Source of the DNA: Metapseudomonas sp043392685
GTDB taxonomy: Bacteria > Pseudomonadota > Gammaproteobacteria > Pseudomonadales > Pseudomonadaceae
Length of the DNA stretch: 64,000 bases
Strand: one strand, 5' to 3'
Assembly (NCBI GenBank): GCA_043392685.1
Contig: JBHZGM010000023.1
The translations under genes were made by a program, and so were the position numbers. The notes below the pieces were generated by a model. It saw only the letters and a program-made list of their open reading frames with translations. It had not been told where the DNA came from and did not search any database. This document shows, one piece after another, positions 37,456-45,849 of the stretch. Positions within the stretch are counted from its first letter, which is position 1. Each line of letters begins with the position of its first letter.

Positions 37456-38640
37456 TCAGAGGAAGAAGTCGGTGCTGTCCAGGCCCATTCCCACGCCACC
37501 CAGATTGAGTGCGTATTTGCCCGGGCAGTTGGCCACGTGGGCGCGGCCGGTGTGGATATCGCGGAAGGCGCGGTTGATGCCGTGCTGGCGGAAGATGGTG
37601 GAGGCGCCGCTGTTGTACATCAGCGCTTCCACCGCCTGGGCGCACTTGTCCGGGACGATCGCCGAGTCGTAGCGCATCTTCACCCGCTCGGACATGCTCA
37701 GCGGCTCGCCGGCGACAGCGCGCCGCATCATCAGGTCGAAGTTGCGCAGCAACACCGTGCGGCATTCATCCACCGTGACCATGGCATTGGCCAGCGCGGT
37801 CTGGGCGCCCGGGTCCTGGATGATCCTGCGGCCATCGTTGACCCCGACGCGACCCTTGTTGGCTTCGATGAACAGGTCGATGGCGCCCTGCAGCGCCCCG
37901 ATGGTGGACGACGACACGGCGCGCACGAAGATCTGCCCGAAGGGCAGGCGGAATAGCGGCGCGGTGTTCACCGCGTTGCCCGGGCTGTTCTGCAGGAAGC
38001 CGTCGATGGAGCGGTGGGTGCGGTACTCGGGCACGAATACGTCCTCTACCAGCACGTCGTGGGAGCCGGTGGCTTCCAGGCCCATCACGTCCCAGTTGTC
38101 GAGGATGCTGTAGTCGCTGCGCGGCACCAGGAAGGTGCGGTAGTCCGGCCCGTCGCCTTCCTTCTCCGGCGGCACCATGGCGCCGAGGAAGGCCCACTGG
38201 CAGTGCTTGCTGCCCGAGGAAAAGCCCCAGCGGCCGCTCAAGCGGAAGCCGCCGTCCACGCGGGTGACCTTGCCCACCGGCATGTAGGAGGAGGAGATCA
38301 GCACGCTCGAATCCTGACCCCAGACATCCTGCGCCGCGCGGTCGTCGAACAGCGCCAGCTGCCAGTTGTGGATGGCCACCACGCCCAGCACCCAGGCCGA
38401 GGACATGCAGCCTTCGGCGAGGGCCATCTGCACCTCGAAGAAGTCGCGGGGCTCCAGCTCGTAGCCCTCCCAGCGCGCGGGCTGGAGGATGCGGAAGAAG
38501 CCCGCTTCCTGGAAATCACGGATGGTTTCTTCCGGCAGCTGGCCGTTCTTCGCGGCCAGCGGCGCACGTTCGCGCAGCACGGGCACCAGCTCTCTGGCGC
38601 GTTGTTTCAGGCGTTGGCGGATCAGGTCGTGGTCGAGCAT
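37456..38640 (-). CDS. Flavin-dependent monooxygenase, HsaA-like (acyl-CoA dehydrogenase fold)
   Basis: The 394-residue protein has an acyl-CoA dehydrogenase fold but belongs to the oxygenase branch with HsaA and the C2 component of 4-hydroxyphenylacetate hydroxylase. Typical segments are LPEETIRDFQEAGFFRILQP, SSAWVLGVVAIHNWQLALF, GRWGFSSGSKHCQWAFLGA and the C-terminal HGINRAFRDIHTGRAHVAN. Its length equals that of mycobacterial HsaA, which hydroxylates a steroid ring product using reduced flavin from HsaB. The divergent gene at 38976 encodes an HsaB-like reductase. GGAG ahead of ATG 38640 supports the start. Steroid use is not proven; other phenols or alicyclics are possible. Confidence 0.85.
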   Translation of the reverse strand: MLDHDLIRQRLKQRARELVPVLRERAPLAAKNGQLPEETIRDFQEAGFFRILQPARWEGYELEPRDFFEVQMALAEGCMSSAWVLGVVAIHNWQLALFDDRAAQDVWGQDSSVLISSSYMPVGKVTRVDGGFRLSGRWGFSSGSKHCQWAFLGAMVPPEKEGDGPDYRTFLVPRSDYSILDNWDVMGLEATGSHDVLVEDVFVPEYRTHRSIDGFLQNSPGNAVNTAPLFRLPFGQIFVRAVSSSTIGALQGAIDLFIEANKGRVGVNDGRRIIQDPGAQTALANAMVTVDECRTVLLRNFDLMMRRAVAGEPLSMSERVKMRYDSAIVPDKCAQAVEALMYNSGASTIFRQHGINRAFRDIHTGRAHVANCPGKYALNLGGVGMGLDSTDFFL

Positions 38641-38766
38641 GTTGTTGTTCTCCTGTTGAAGGCTTTTCCACCTATCGCCGGGCATTCAAACAACGGGCAA
38701 GCGGCGCGGCATCCTTCAAATGGACCATATGGCCAGCGCGGGGACAGGAATGGGCACAGCCTGATT

Positions 38767-38868
38767 CTTGTGGGGGCGAATTCATTCGCGAATGGCAGCG
38801 CAGCTGCCACCTGTAGGGCCGTAGGGCAGGCCTGCGGCCTGCATAGCGAATGAATTCGCCCCCACAAG
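38767..38868. repeat. Perfect long inverted repeat pair (REPIN-like)
   Basis: GTGGGGGCGAATTCATTCGC, preceded by CTT, is repeated in exact inverse as GCGAATGAATTCGCCCCCAC followed by AAG. This gives 23-base arms around about 56 bases with an inner hairpin (GGCAGCGCAGCTGCC). It lies in the 335-base divergent promoter region between the HsaA-like and HsaB-like genes. It is the cleanest copy of a family present at 11151, 20323, 24281, 31745, 35878, 43113, 62427 and 62551. Confidence 0.9.
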
Positions 38869-38975
38869 TGAAAGCTCCATGTACCGGCGTTCTGACTAGT
38901 CCCCTCGGACGATGTTGCCCGCAAGGCCCTGGCGAAGAATCGGCCTCACTGTGAGAACAACAAGAGGGCAGTGCG

Positions 38976-39482
38976 ATGAGCCAGGCCGATCTGAAAGCCG
39001 CGATGCTCCAGGCGATGCGTCGTCTGGCCAAATCCGTGACCATCATCACCACCAGCAACGGCCGGGAGCGCTTCGCCATGTCCGCCACCGCGGTGGATTC
39101 GCTTTCCACCGAGCCGCCGTCGCTGCTGATCTGCGTGAACAAGACCGCGTCGCTGCATGCCGTGCTGGATGCGGGGGCGGATTTCTGCGTGAACATCCTC
39201 GGCCTGGAACAGGAGGAGTTGTCCCACCTGTGCAGTGGCCCGGTGAAGGGCGAGGCACGCTTCCAGCGTGGCGACTGGCGCAGCAGCGAGGGCGGGATTC
39301 CCTACCTGGGCGATGCCCAGTCCTCGATCCTTTGCCAGCAGGACGGCAAGTTCAGCTACGGCACCCACACCATCTTCATCGGCCGCATCCTGGAGATTCA
39401 CAACAGCGCCGAGATCAGTCCGCTGGTCTACCTCAACGGCGCGTACACCACCACCGCGCCGTCCCTGGCCGCAGCCAGCTGA
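38976..39482 (+). CDS. Flavin reductase, HsaB-like
   Basis: This 168-residue protein is a flavin reductase-like FMN-binding domain. It includes AKSVTIITTSNG, FAMSATAVDSLSTEPPSLLICVN and a GTHTIFIGRI segment near the C-terminus. It supplies reduced FAD or FMN to a partner oxygenase. The divergent HsaA-like oxygenase is the most likely partner, and the LLM monooxygenase at 36048 is another candidate. The dehydrogenase gene follows after 9 bases, starting a rightward operon that runs to at least 42998. Confidence 0.9.
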   Translation: MSQADLKAAMLQAMRRLAKSVTIITTSNGRERFAMSATAVDSLSTEPPSLLICVNKTASLHAVLDAGADFCVNILGLEQEELSHLCSGPVKGEARFQRGDWRSSEGGIPYLGDAQSSILCQQDGKFSYGTHTIFIGRILEIHNSAEISPLVYLNGAYTTTAPSLAAAS

Positions 39483-39491
39483 GGAGGCACG

Positions 39492-41168
39492 ATGACGGCC
39501 ATGGAGCAGAACCCGGAAGCGCCGCTGCGTGTGCGTGATGCCGCGCAGCTGGCCTGGGACGACAGCGCCGACCTGCTGGTGGTCGGCTTCGGTGGCGCCG
39601 GCGTGTGTGCTGCGATCGAGGCGGCAAGCCGGGGCGTTTCGGTACTGGCCCTGGATCGCTTCCAGGGCGGCGGCGCCACGGCGCGCAGCGGCGGCGTGGT
39701 CTACGCCGGCGGCGGCACGCCGCAGCAGGCCGAGGCGGGCGTGGAAGACTCGGTCGACGCCATGTACGACTACCTGCGCCTGGAAGTGGGTGAGGCGGTT
39801 TCCGCCGAGACGCTGCGTGGCTTCTGCCAGGACAGCCGCGCCAACCTGGCCTGGCTGGAACAGCAGGGCGCAGCCTTCCAGGGCAGCGTGCCACCGCTGA
39901 AAACCTCCTACCCCAGCGACCAGTACTACCTCTATTACTCGGGCAACGAAGCGGTGCCGAGCTATGCTGCCCAGGCGCGTCCGGCGCCGCGTGGCCACCG
40001 CGCGCTGGGGGCCGGCATGTCCGGAATCGCCCTGTTCCGTCCCCTGGCTGCCACCGCCTTGCGCAAGGGCGTGCGCCTGCGCCGCCAGTGCGAGGTTCGC
40101 CGCCTGGTGCTGGACGCGGCCGGCAGCGTAATTGGCGTTGAAGCCTGGGAGCTGCCGGCCGGCAGCCGTGCCGCCAGGCGTCACGCACGGCTGAGCCGCT
40201 GGACCGATGCCATTCACCCTTATGCACCGGCCCTCGCCGAGCGCTGGCGGCGCAAGCTGCGCGTGCTGGAGCTGGACCACGGGCAACGCCGGCTGATCCG
40301 CGCCCACCATGGGGTGCTGCTGAGCTCCGGTGGATTCGTCTTCAACCGCGCCATGCTCACCGTGCATGCGCCGCGCTATCTCGACGGCTTGCCGCTGGGT
40401 ACCAGTGGCTGCGACGGCAGCGGCATCCGCCTCGGCCAGAGCGTCGGCGGCCGCGCCGCGCGCATGGAGCGGGCCAGCGCGTGGCGCTTCATCAATCCGC
40501 CGCTGGCCTGGGCTCGCGGGCTGATCGTCAATGCGCAGGGGCAGCGCTACTGCAACGAAGAGGTGTATGGCGCCAAGCTCGGCCACGCCATGGTGGAAGA
40601 GCAGGGCGGCCGTGCCATCCTCATCCTCAATCGCGCGCTGATGAAGGAAGCCTTCGCCCAGGTAGGGCCGGGCAAGGTCTGGTCCTTCCAGCGCCTGCCG
40701 GCCGTGCTCAACATGCTGTTCAACGCCCGCCGTGGCCGCAGCCTCGCCGAACTGGCCGAGCGCACCGGCTTGCCGCAGGCGAACCTCGAACGCACGGTCG
40801 ACGCCTACAACGCCGCAGCACGCGGGGATCGCGACGACGAACGGGGCAAATCGAAAGCGTTCCTCGCGCCCCTGGACGAAGGTCCCTGGTACGCCCTGGA
40901 CCTCTCGTTCGACAGCAAGCTCTTCCCCTGTCCGGTGATCACCCTCGGCGGCCTGACCGTGTGCGAGCGCAGCGGCCAGGTGTTGGGGGAAGACGGTCAG
41001 CCCGTCCCCGGCCTGTTCAGCGCCGGCCGCAATGCGGTGGGCGTGGCGTCCAATTTCTATGTGTCTGGCCTGTCCCTGGCCGACTGCGTCCATTCCGGAC
41101 GTCGGGTCGGCGCCCATGTGGCGGACCTGGTTCGTGCCGCCATGGCTTCCCAAGGAGAACAACAATGA
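39492..41168 (+). CDS. FAD-dependent dehydrogenase, 3-ketosteroid dehydrogenase-like
   Basis: This 558-residue flavoprotein is of the fumarate reductase/KstD superfamily. The dinucleotide-binding motif is LLVVGFGGAGVCAAIEAA (about residues 30-50), followed by RSGGVVYAGGG. A capping domain lies in the middle and the C-terminal FAD motif is GLFSAGRNAVGVASNFY. 3-Ketosteroid delta-1-dehydrogenases share this layout and introduce a ring double bond, and related enzymes act on other cyclic ketones. GAGGAGG precedes ATG 39492. The stop overlaps the next start as ATGA, implying coupling. The substrate is uncertain and the steroid link is family-based inference. Confidence 0.82.
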   Translation: MTAMEQNPEAPLRVRDAAQLAWDDSADLLVVGFGGAGVCAAIEAASRGVSVLALDRFQGGGATARSGGVVYAGGGTPQQAEAGVEDSVDAMYDYLRLEVGEAVSAETLRGFCQDSRANLAWLEQQGAAFQGSVPPLKTSYPSDQYYLYYSGNEAVPSYAAQARPAPRGHRALGAGMSGIALFRPLAATALRKGVRLRRQCEVRRLVLDAAGSVIGVEAWELPAGSRAARRHARLSRWTDAIHPYAPALAERWRRKLRVLELDHGQRRLIRAHHGVLLSSGGFVFNRAMLTVHAPRYLDGLPLGTSGCDGSGIRLGQSVGGRAARMERASAWRFINPPLAWARGLIVNAQGQRYCNEEVYGAKLGHAMVEEQGGRAILILNRALMKEAFAQVGPGKVWSFQRLPAVLNMLFNARRGRSLAELAERTGLPQANLERTVDAYNAAARGDRDDERGKSKAFLAPLDEGPWYALDLSFDSKLFPCPVITLGGLTVCERSGQVLGEDGQPVPGLFSAGRNAVGVASNFYVSGLSLADCVHSGRRVGAHVADLVRAAMASQGEQQ

Positions 41169-41923
41169 AACGAGTCGAAGGCAAGGTCTGTATCGTCACC
41201 GGCGCCGCCAGCGGGGTAGGGCGCGAAGACGCCCTGCTGCTGGCCAGCGAAGGGGCGAAGGTGGTGCTCACCGACCTCAATGAAGAAGCCGGCCGCCAAG
41301 TGGCCGCCGATATCGGCGCCAATGCGATTTTCGTCCGCCAGGACATCGCCAGCGAGGCCGATTGGCAGGACGTCATCAAGCTCACGCTGGAGAAGTTCGG
41401 CCGGCTCGACGTGCTGGTGAACAACGCCGCCATCCTCGCCATGGCCAGTGTCGAGGACACCAGCCTGGAGCTGTGGCAGAAGGTCCAGCGGATCAACAGC
41501 GACGGCTATTTCCTCGGCTGCAAGTACGCCATTTCGGCGATGAAGGACAGCGGTGGCGCTTCCATCGTCAACATGTCCTCGGTGGCGGCGCTCGGCGGCA
41601 TGCCAGCCTTCTGCGCCTACTCCGCCTCCAAGGGCGCGGTGGCCGCGCTGACCCGTTCGGTGGCCTTGCATTGCAAGGAGCAGGGCTACCGCATCCGCTG
41701 CAACAGCGTGCATCCGGACGGCATCAACACGCCGATGACCCAGGCGCTGACCGGTGGCCAGGCGATTCCCCAGGAGGTGCTGGACCAGAACCCGAAGAAC
41801 CGCATGTGCGCGCCGCGCGACATCGCCAACCTGGTGCTCTTCCTCGCCTCCGACGAGTCGCGCTTCATCAACGGCAGCGAGCTGCGCATCGACAACGCGC
41901 AGACCGTCAGCGGCCTGCTTTGA
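41165..41923 (+). CDS. Short-chain dehydrogenase/reductase
   Basis: This 252-residue classical SDR has the cofactor motif TGAASGVG, the NNAAI motif and catalytic Ser in NMSS with YSASKG. D38-type acidic residue after the second strand (LTDLNEE) predicts NAD rather than NADP. It resembles hydroxysteroid and cyclic alcohol dehydrogenases, with HPDGINTPMTQAL after the active site. It starts four bases inside the stop of the upstream flavoprotein gene. A 13-base gap separates it from the reductase gene. It probably interconverts a ring alcohol and ketone in the same pathway. Confidence 0.9.
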   Translation: MKRVEGKVCIVTGAASGVGREDALLLASEGAKVVLTDLNEEAGRQVAADIGANAIFVRQDIASEADWQDVIKLTLEKFGRLDVLVNNAAILAMASVEDTSLELWQKVQRINSDGYFLGCKYAISAMKDSGGASIVNMSSVAALGGMPAFCAYSASKGAVAALTRSVALHCKEQGYRIRCNSVHPDGINTPMTQALTGGQAIPQEVLDQNPKNRMCAPRDIANLVLFLASDESRFINGSELRIDNAQTVSGLL

Positions 41924-41936
41924 CCCGGAGATGGCC

Positions 41937-42998
41937 ATGGGCAGCGTGCAGCCACTCGTGATCGAGCCCCGGCAGTCCGGCACCTTCCAGCTGGAAGTGG
42001 CCGAGGTGATCGCCGAGACCCACGACAGCCGTTCCCTGGTGCTGCGGATACCCGCGGGACTGGAAGAGCGCTTCCGCTACAAGGCGGGGCAGTACCTCGG
42101 GTTTCGCGTGGTGCTCGGCGGCAAGCGGCTGACCCGCTGCTATTCCATGTCCAGCTCGCCGGATTGCGACGCCCTGCCCAAGGTCACCATCAAGCGGGTG
42201 GATGGCGGCCGGGTGTCCAACTGGTTCAACGATCAGGTGCGCGCCGGTGATCTGCTGGAGGTGCTGCCGCCGGCCGGTCACTTCCATCTGCGCCCCGGTG
42301 AGCACGACCTGGTGCTGTTCGGTGGTGGCTCGGGGATCACTCCGGTGTTCTCCATCCTCAAGTCGGCACTGCGCACCAGCCGGCGGCGGATCAAACTGGT
42401 GTACGCCAATCGCGACGAAGCCTCGGTGATCTTCCGCGACGAGCTGAAGGCACTGGCCAAGGCCCATGTGGACCAGTTGGAAGTGGTGCACGTGCTGGAT
42501 TCGGTGCAGGGCTTCCTCAGCGAAGGCGAAGTGCGCCAACTGGTACGCGGCCATGCCGGTGCGGAGTTCTACATCTGTGGACCGGGACCCTTCATGGACA
42601 CGGTGGAACGCGCGCTGCTGGCGGCGGGCGAGGAACGCGCACGCATCCATGTGGAGCGCTTCGTTTCGCCGCCCGATCCGGATGAGGTGGTGGCCGTGCC
42701 CGCCGCTGCCGGCGCGGTCGAGGTCGAGGCTGTGCTGGTCGAACTGGACGGTGCGGTGGCGCAGGTGCCCTGGCGCCCCGGCGAAACCCTGCTGCAGAGC
42801 ATGCGCAATGCCGGCCTGGATGCGCCCTACTCCTGCGAGGAGGGCTTCTGTGGCGCCTGCATGTGCAAGGTGGAGGAGGGCGAAGTGGCGCTCTCACGCA
42901 ACGATATCCTCAGCCCCGCCGAACTCGCCGAAGGCTGGACCCTGGCCTGCCAGGGTCGCCCGGCCAGCGCGCGGCTGAAACTGAAGTTCCCGGGGTGA
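41937..42998 (+). CDS. Ferredoxin-type oxygenase reductase (KshB/PaaE-like)
   Basis: This 353-residue protein has an N-terminal FAD domain (RCYSMSSSP), an NAD domain (FGGGSGITPVFSILK, then YICGPGPFMD) and a C-terminal plant-type [2Fe-2S] domain with C300, C305, C308 and C338. Such reductases feed electrons to Rieske oxygenases (KshB to KshA, GbcB to GbcA) or to PaaABC-type enzymes. No oxygenase is in this operon; the only Rieske oxygenase in the window is at 16387. ATG 41937 is preferred over 41931 because GGAG then lies at a normal distance. The terminator at 43057 follows. Confidence 0.9.
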   Translation: MGSVQPLVIEPRQSGTFQLEVAEVIAETHDSRSLVLRIPAGLEERFRYKAGQYLGFRVVLGGKRLTRCYSMSSSPDCDALPKVTIKRVDGGRVSNWFNDQVRAGDLLEVLPPAGHFHLRPGEHDLVLFGGGSGITPVFSILKSALRTSRRRIKLVYANRDEASVIFRDELKALAKAHVDQLEVVHVLDSVQGFLSEGEVRQLVRGHAGAEFYICGPGPFMDTVERALLAAGEERARIHVERFVSPPDPDEVVAVPAAAGAVEVEAVLVELDGAVAQVPWRPGETLLQSMRNAGLDAPYSCEEGFCGACMCKVEEGEVALSRNDILSPAELAEGWTLACQGRPASARLKLKFPG

Positions 42999-43056
42999 CA
43001 GCCGGGGGCTACCGCCCTTGTGGGTGGTATTGAGCGTGTATGTCTGTGCCTTTACG

Positions 43057-43078
43057 CCCGGCTTCGGCCGGGTTTTTT
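43057..43078 (+). terminator. Intrinsic terminator after the reductase gene
   Basis: CCCGGC-TTCG-GCCGGG followed by six T residues. The UUCG tetraloop makes it very stable. It closes the operon that starts at 38976. Confidence 0.95.
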
Positions 43079-43112
43079 ATTGTCGAGGCCTTTGGTTGTG
43101 CTGGTCCGGATT

Positions 43113-43211
43113 CTGTGGGGGCGATTTCAATCGCCATGCGGACCGAAGGTTCGCCCGATGGCCTTGAAGGGGGAAGCTGCGCTTCCTTTTGCGAATGAAT
43201 TCACCCCCACA
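43113..43211. repeat. Inverted GAATTCATTCGC-family repeat pair
   Basis: CTGTGGGGGCGATTTCAATC on the left faces GCGAATGAATTCACCCCCAC on the right, about 99 bases in all, with GAAGCTGCGCTTC inside. The repeat fills the gap between the terminator at 43057 and the next operon. Confidence 0.8.
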
Positions 43212-43328
43212 TCGAAGGGGCTGAAGCCCACCCTGCGGGCGTAGTCCCATCGGACGATCACGCCTGCTTACTCCGGCGCTAGACTCCGCCGAAAACCCCA
43301 TTCCAACAACAAGACATCGAGGTTTGCC

Positions 43329-44102
43329 ATGGCACGTCTGTCCAGCAAGGTTGCGGTCATCACGGGTGCCGCTTCGGGTATCGGTCTGGCCTGTGTTCGC
43401 CGCTTCGCCGCCGAGGGTGCGCAGGTGGTCGGGCTGGATCTGGGGGAGCCCCGCGCGGATGTCGTCGCCAGCCTGGAAGGGCTGCAGCCGGCGCCGCTGT
43501 TCATGTCCCTGGACGTGCGCGACGAGGCGCGGGTACAGGCGGTGATGGAAGACGTGGTGGCACGTTTCGGCCGCATCGACGCCCTGGTCAACGCCGCCGG
43601 CATCGCCAGCCGTGGCAGCATCACCGAGACCAGCACCGAGGAGTGGCGCCGGGTCCTGGATATCCACCTGACCGGCAGCATGCTCACCAGCCGCTACGCG
43701 CTTGCGCAGATGGTCGCCCAGCGCAGCGGCTCGATCATCAACTTCGGTTCGATCTTCGGCCTGCAGGGTTGCGACGGCAACGCCGCCTACAACACCGCCA
43801 AGGGCGGCATCAGCCAGCTGACCCGCTCCATGGCCATCGACTACGGCCACGCCAATATCCGCGTCAACGGCCTCTGCCCGGGGCTGATCGACACGCCCAT
43901 GACCCAGCTGGTCAAGGAACAGAAGGAGTTCCATGCCTACTTCGCGTCCCAGCACATGCTCTGTCGTGCCGGACAGCCGGAAGAGGTGGCCAGCGTGGCG
44001 CTGTTCCTCGCTTCCGACGACGCCTCCTTCGTCAGCGGGCAGATGATCGCAGTGGATGGCGGCTTCTCCGCCGGCCGCCGTTTCGCACCGCCACACGCCT
44101 GA
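43329..44102 (+). CDS. Short-chain dehydrogenase/reductase
   Basis: This 257-residue classical SDR has TGAASGIG for cofactor binding, GLDLGEP after the second strand (Asp, so NAD is likely), NAAGI, catalytic Ser in NFGSIF and YNTAKGG. It is distinct from the SDR at 41165. It begins a second rightward operon with the acyl-CoA ligase gene, 64 bases downstream. It probably oxidises a secondary alcohol in the same catabolic island. The substrate is unknown. Confidence 0.9.
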   Translation: MARLSSKVAVITGAASGIGLACVRRFAAEGAQVVGLDLGEPRADVVASLEGLQPAPLFMSLDVRDEARVQAVMEDVVARFGRIDALVNAAGIASRGSITETSTEEWRRVLDIHLTGSMLTSRYALAQMVAQRSGSIINFGSIFGLQGCDGNAAYNTAKGGISQLTRSMAIDYGHANIRVNGLCPGLIDTPMTQLVKEQKEFHAYFASQHMLCRAGQPEEVASVALFLASDDASFVSGQMIAVDGGFSAGRRFAPPHA

Positions 44103-44166
44103 TTACCCATCAATGCCACGGCCGGGTTCGCCCGGCTGTCGCCCCGTTGCGCCCCGAGAAAAGCCC

Positions 44167-45735
44167 ATGACCGACCTGGAAAGCGTCCTGACCATTCCCC
44201 AACTGCTGGCCGCCACCGCGACCCGCTACGGCGAATCCATGGCCATCGAGGACGATGGCGTCCGCATCAGTTACCACCGGCTCGACCAGTTGCGGCGCCA
44301 GGCCGCCCGCGCCCTGCTGGCGCTGGATATCCAGGCTGGCGAGCGGGTGGCGATCTGGGCGCCGAACATCCACGAGTGGATAGTCGCCGCCATCGCCCTG
44401 CAGAGCGCCGGCGCGGTGCTGGTGCCGCTGAACACCCGGATGAAAGGCAGCGAGGCGGGCTTCATCCTGCGCGAGAGCGGCGCCAGCCTGCTGTTCGTGA
44501 TCGGTGAATTCCTCGGCACCTGCTATCCGGCGCTGCTGGAGGGGGAGGCGCTGCCGGCGCTGCGCACGCGCATCTGCCTGCGCGGAGCGGCACCGGACTG
44601 CCTGGGCTGGGACGATTTTCTCGCGCGGGCGGATGAGGTGTCCCCGGAACAACTGGCGCTGCGCGAAAGCCAGGTGGACCAGCACAGCCTGTCGGACCTG
44701 CTGTTCACCTCCGGCACCACCGGCAAGCCCAAGGGCGTGATGACCGCCCATGGCCAGAACCTGCGCATCGTTCGCGACTGGAGCGCCATGGTCGGCCTGC
44801 GCCCCGGTGATCGCTACCTGATCGTCAACCCGTTCTTCCACAGCTTCGGCTACAAGGCCGGCTGGCTGGCGGCGCTGATGCGTGGCTGCTGCATCCTGCC
44901 GCAGCAGGTGTTCGATGTGCCGGTGATGCTCGAACGCATTGCCCGTGAACGGGTGAGCGTGCTGCCGGGGCCCCCGACCCTGTACCAGTCGATCCTGGCC
45001 TTTCCCGATCGTGAGCGTTTCGACCTGTCCAGCCTGCGGGTGGCGGTGACCGGCGCGGCGTCGGTGCCGGTGGAAATGGTGCGGCGCATGGGCAGCGAAC
45101 TCGGCTTCGAAACCATCGTCACCGCCTACGGCCTTACCGAGGCCTGCGGCTTCGTCACCATCTGCCGGCCAGGGGATTCCGCCGAGCGGGTGGCGACCAC
45201 CTCGGGCCGCGCCTTCCCCGGGGTGGAAGTGCGCTGCATCGATGCCGCCGGAAACCCGGTACCGCCGGGTGAACCGGGGGAGCTGCTGGTGCGCGGCTAC
45301 AACCTGATGCAGGGCTACTTCAACAACCCCGAAGCCACCGCTGAAGCCATCGATGCCGAGGACTGGCTGCATACCGGCGATATCGGCGTGCTGGACGAGG
45401 ACGGCTACCTGCGCATCACCGACCGCATCAAGGACATGTTCATCACCGGCGGTTTCAACGTGTACCCGGCGGAGATCGAACAGGTGATCCTGCGCTATCC
45501 GGGCGTGGCCCAGGCGGCGGTAATCGGCATTCCCGACGAGCGCCTGGGTGAAGTGGCCATGGCCTTCCTCCTGCCCGCATCCGGTCAGCAACTGGATACC
45601 GGCGACTTCCTCGCCTGGTGCCGCGAGCAGATGGCCAACTACAAGGTCCCGCGCCGCGCGCAGGTGGTGGACGTCCTGCCGCTGAACGCGGCGGGCAAGG
45701 TGACCAAGGACGTGTTGCGGCGGTTGGCGGTGTAG
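44167..45735 (+). CDS. AMP-forming acyl-CoA ligase, FadD3-like
   Basis: This 522-residue adenylate-forming enzyme activates a carboxylic acid with ATP and CoA. It shows the A3 P-loop TSGTTGKPKGVM, A5 AYGLTEACGF, A7 LHTGDIGVLDEDGYL and the catalytic Lys region NAAGKVTKDVL at the C-terminus. FadD3-type ligases of steroid degradation share this length and style, but so do ligases for other cyclic or aromatic acids. The start at 44167 is chosen because the upstream in-frame region overlaps the SDR gene. It is the last gene of the island; the oppositely oriented LapG-like gene lies 115 bases beyond its stop. Confidence 0.88.
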   Translation: MTDLESVLTIPQLLAATATRYGESMAIEDDGVRISYHRLDQLRRQAARALLALDIQAGERVAIWAPNIHEWIVAAIALQSAGAVLVPLNTRMKGSEAGFILRESGASLLFVIGEFLGTCYPALLEGEALPALRTRICLRGAAPDCLGWDDFLARADEVSPEQLALRESQVDQHSLSDLLFTSGTTGKPKGVMTAHGQNLRIVRDWSAMVGLRPGDRYLIVNPFFHSFGYKAGWLAALMRGCCILPQQVFDVPVMLERIARERVSVLPGPPTLYQSILAFPDRERFDLSSLRVAVTGAASVPVEMVRRMGSELGFETIVTAYGLTEACGFVTICRPGDSAERVATTSGRAFPGVEVRCIDAAGNPVPPGEPGELLVRGYNLMQGYFNNPEATAEAIDAEDWLHTGDIGVLDEDGYLRITDRIKDMFITGGFNVYPAEIEQVILRYPGVAQAAVIGIPDERLGEVAMAFLLPASGQQLDTGDFLAWCREQMANYKVPRRAQVVDVLPLNAAGKVTKDVLRRLAV

Positions 45736-45849
45736 TTCGGTTCCGACGACGCTTCAGCTGGGCGCCGCGCGCTACCGGACCGCTGGGTGGATCGGTGCGC
45801 GCGGCGCACCCTGCGGAGGCTGGGGTGCGCCATGCGCACCAGCCGCGGG

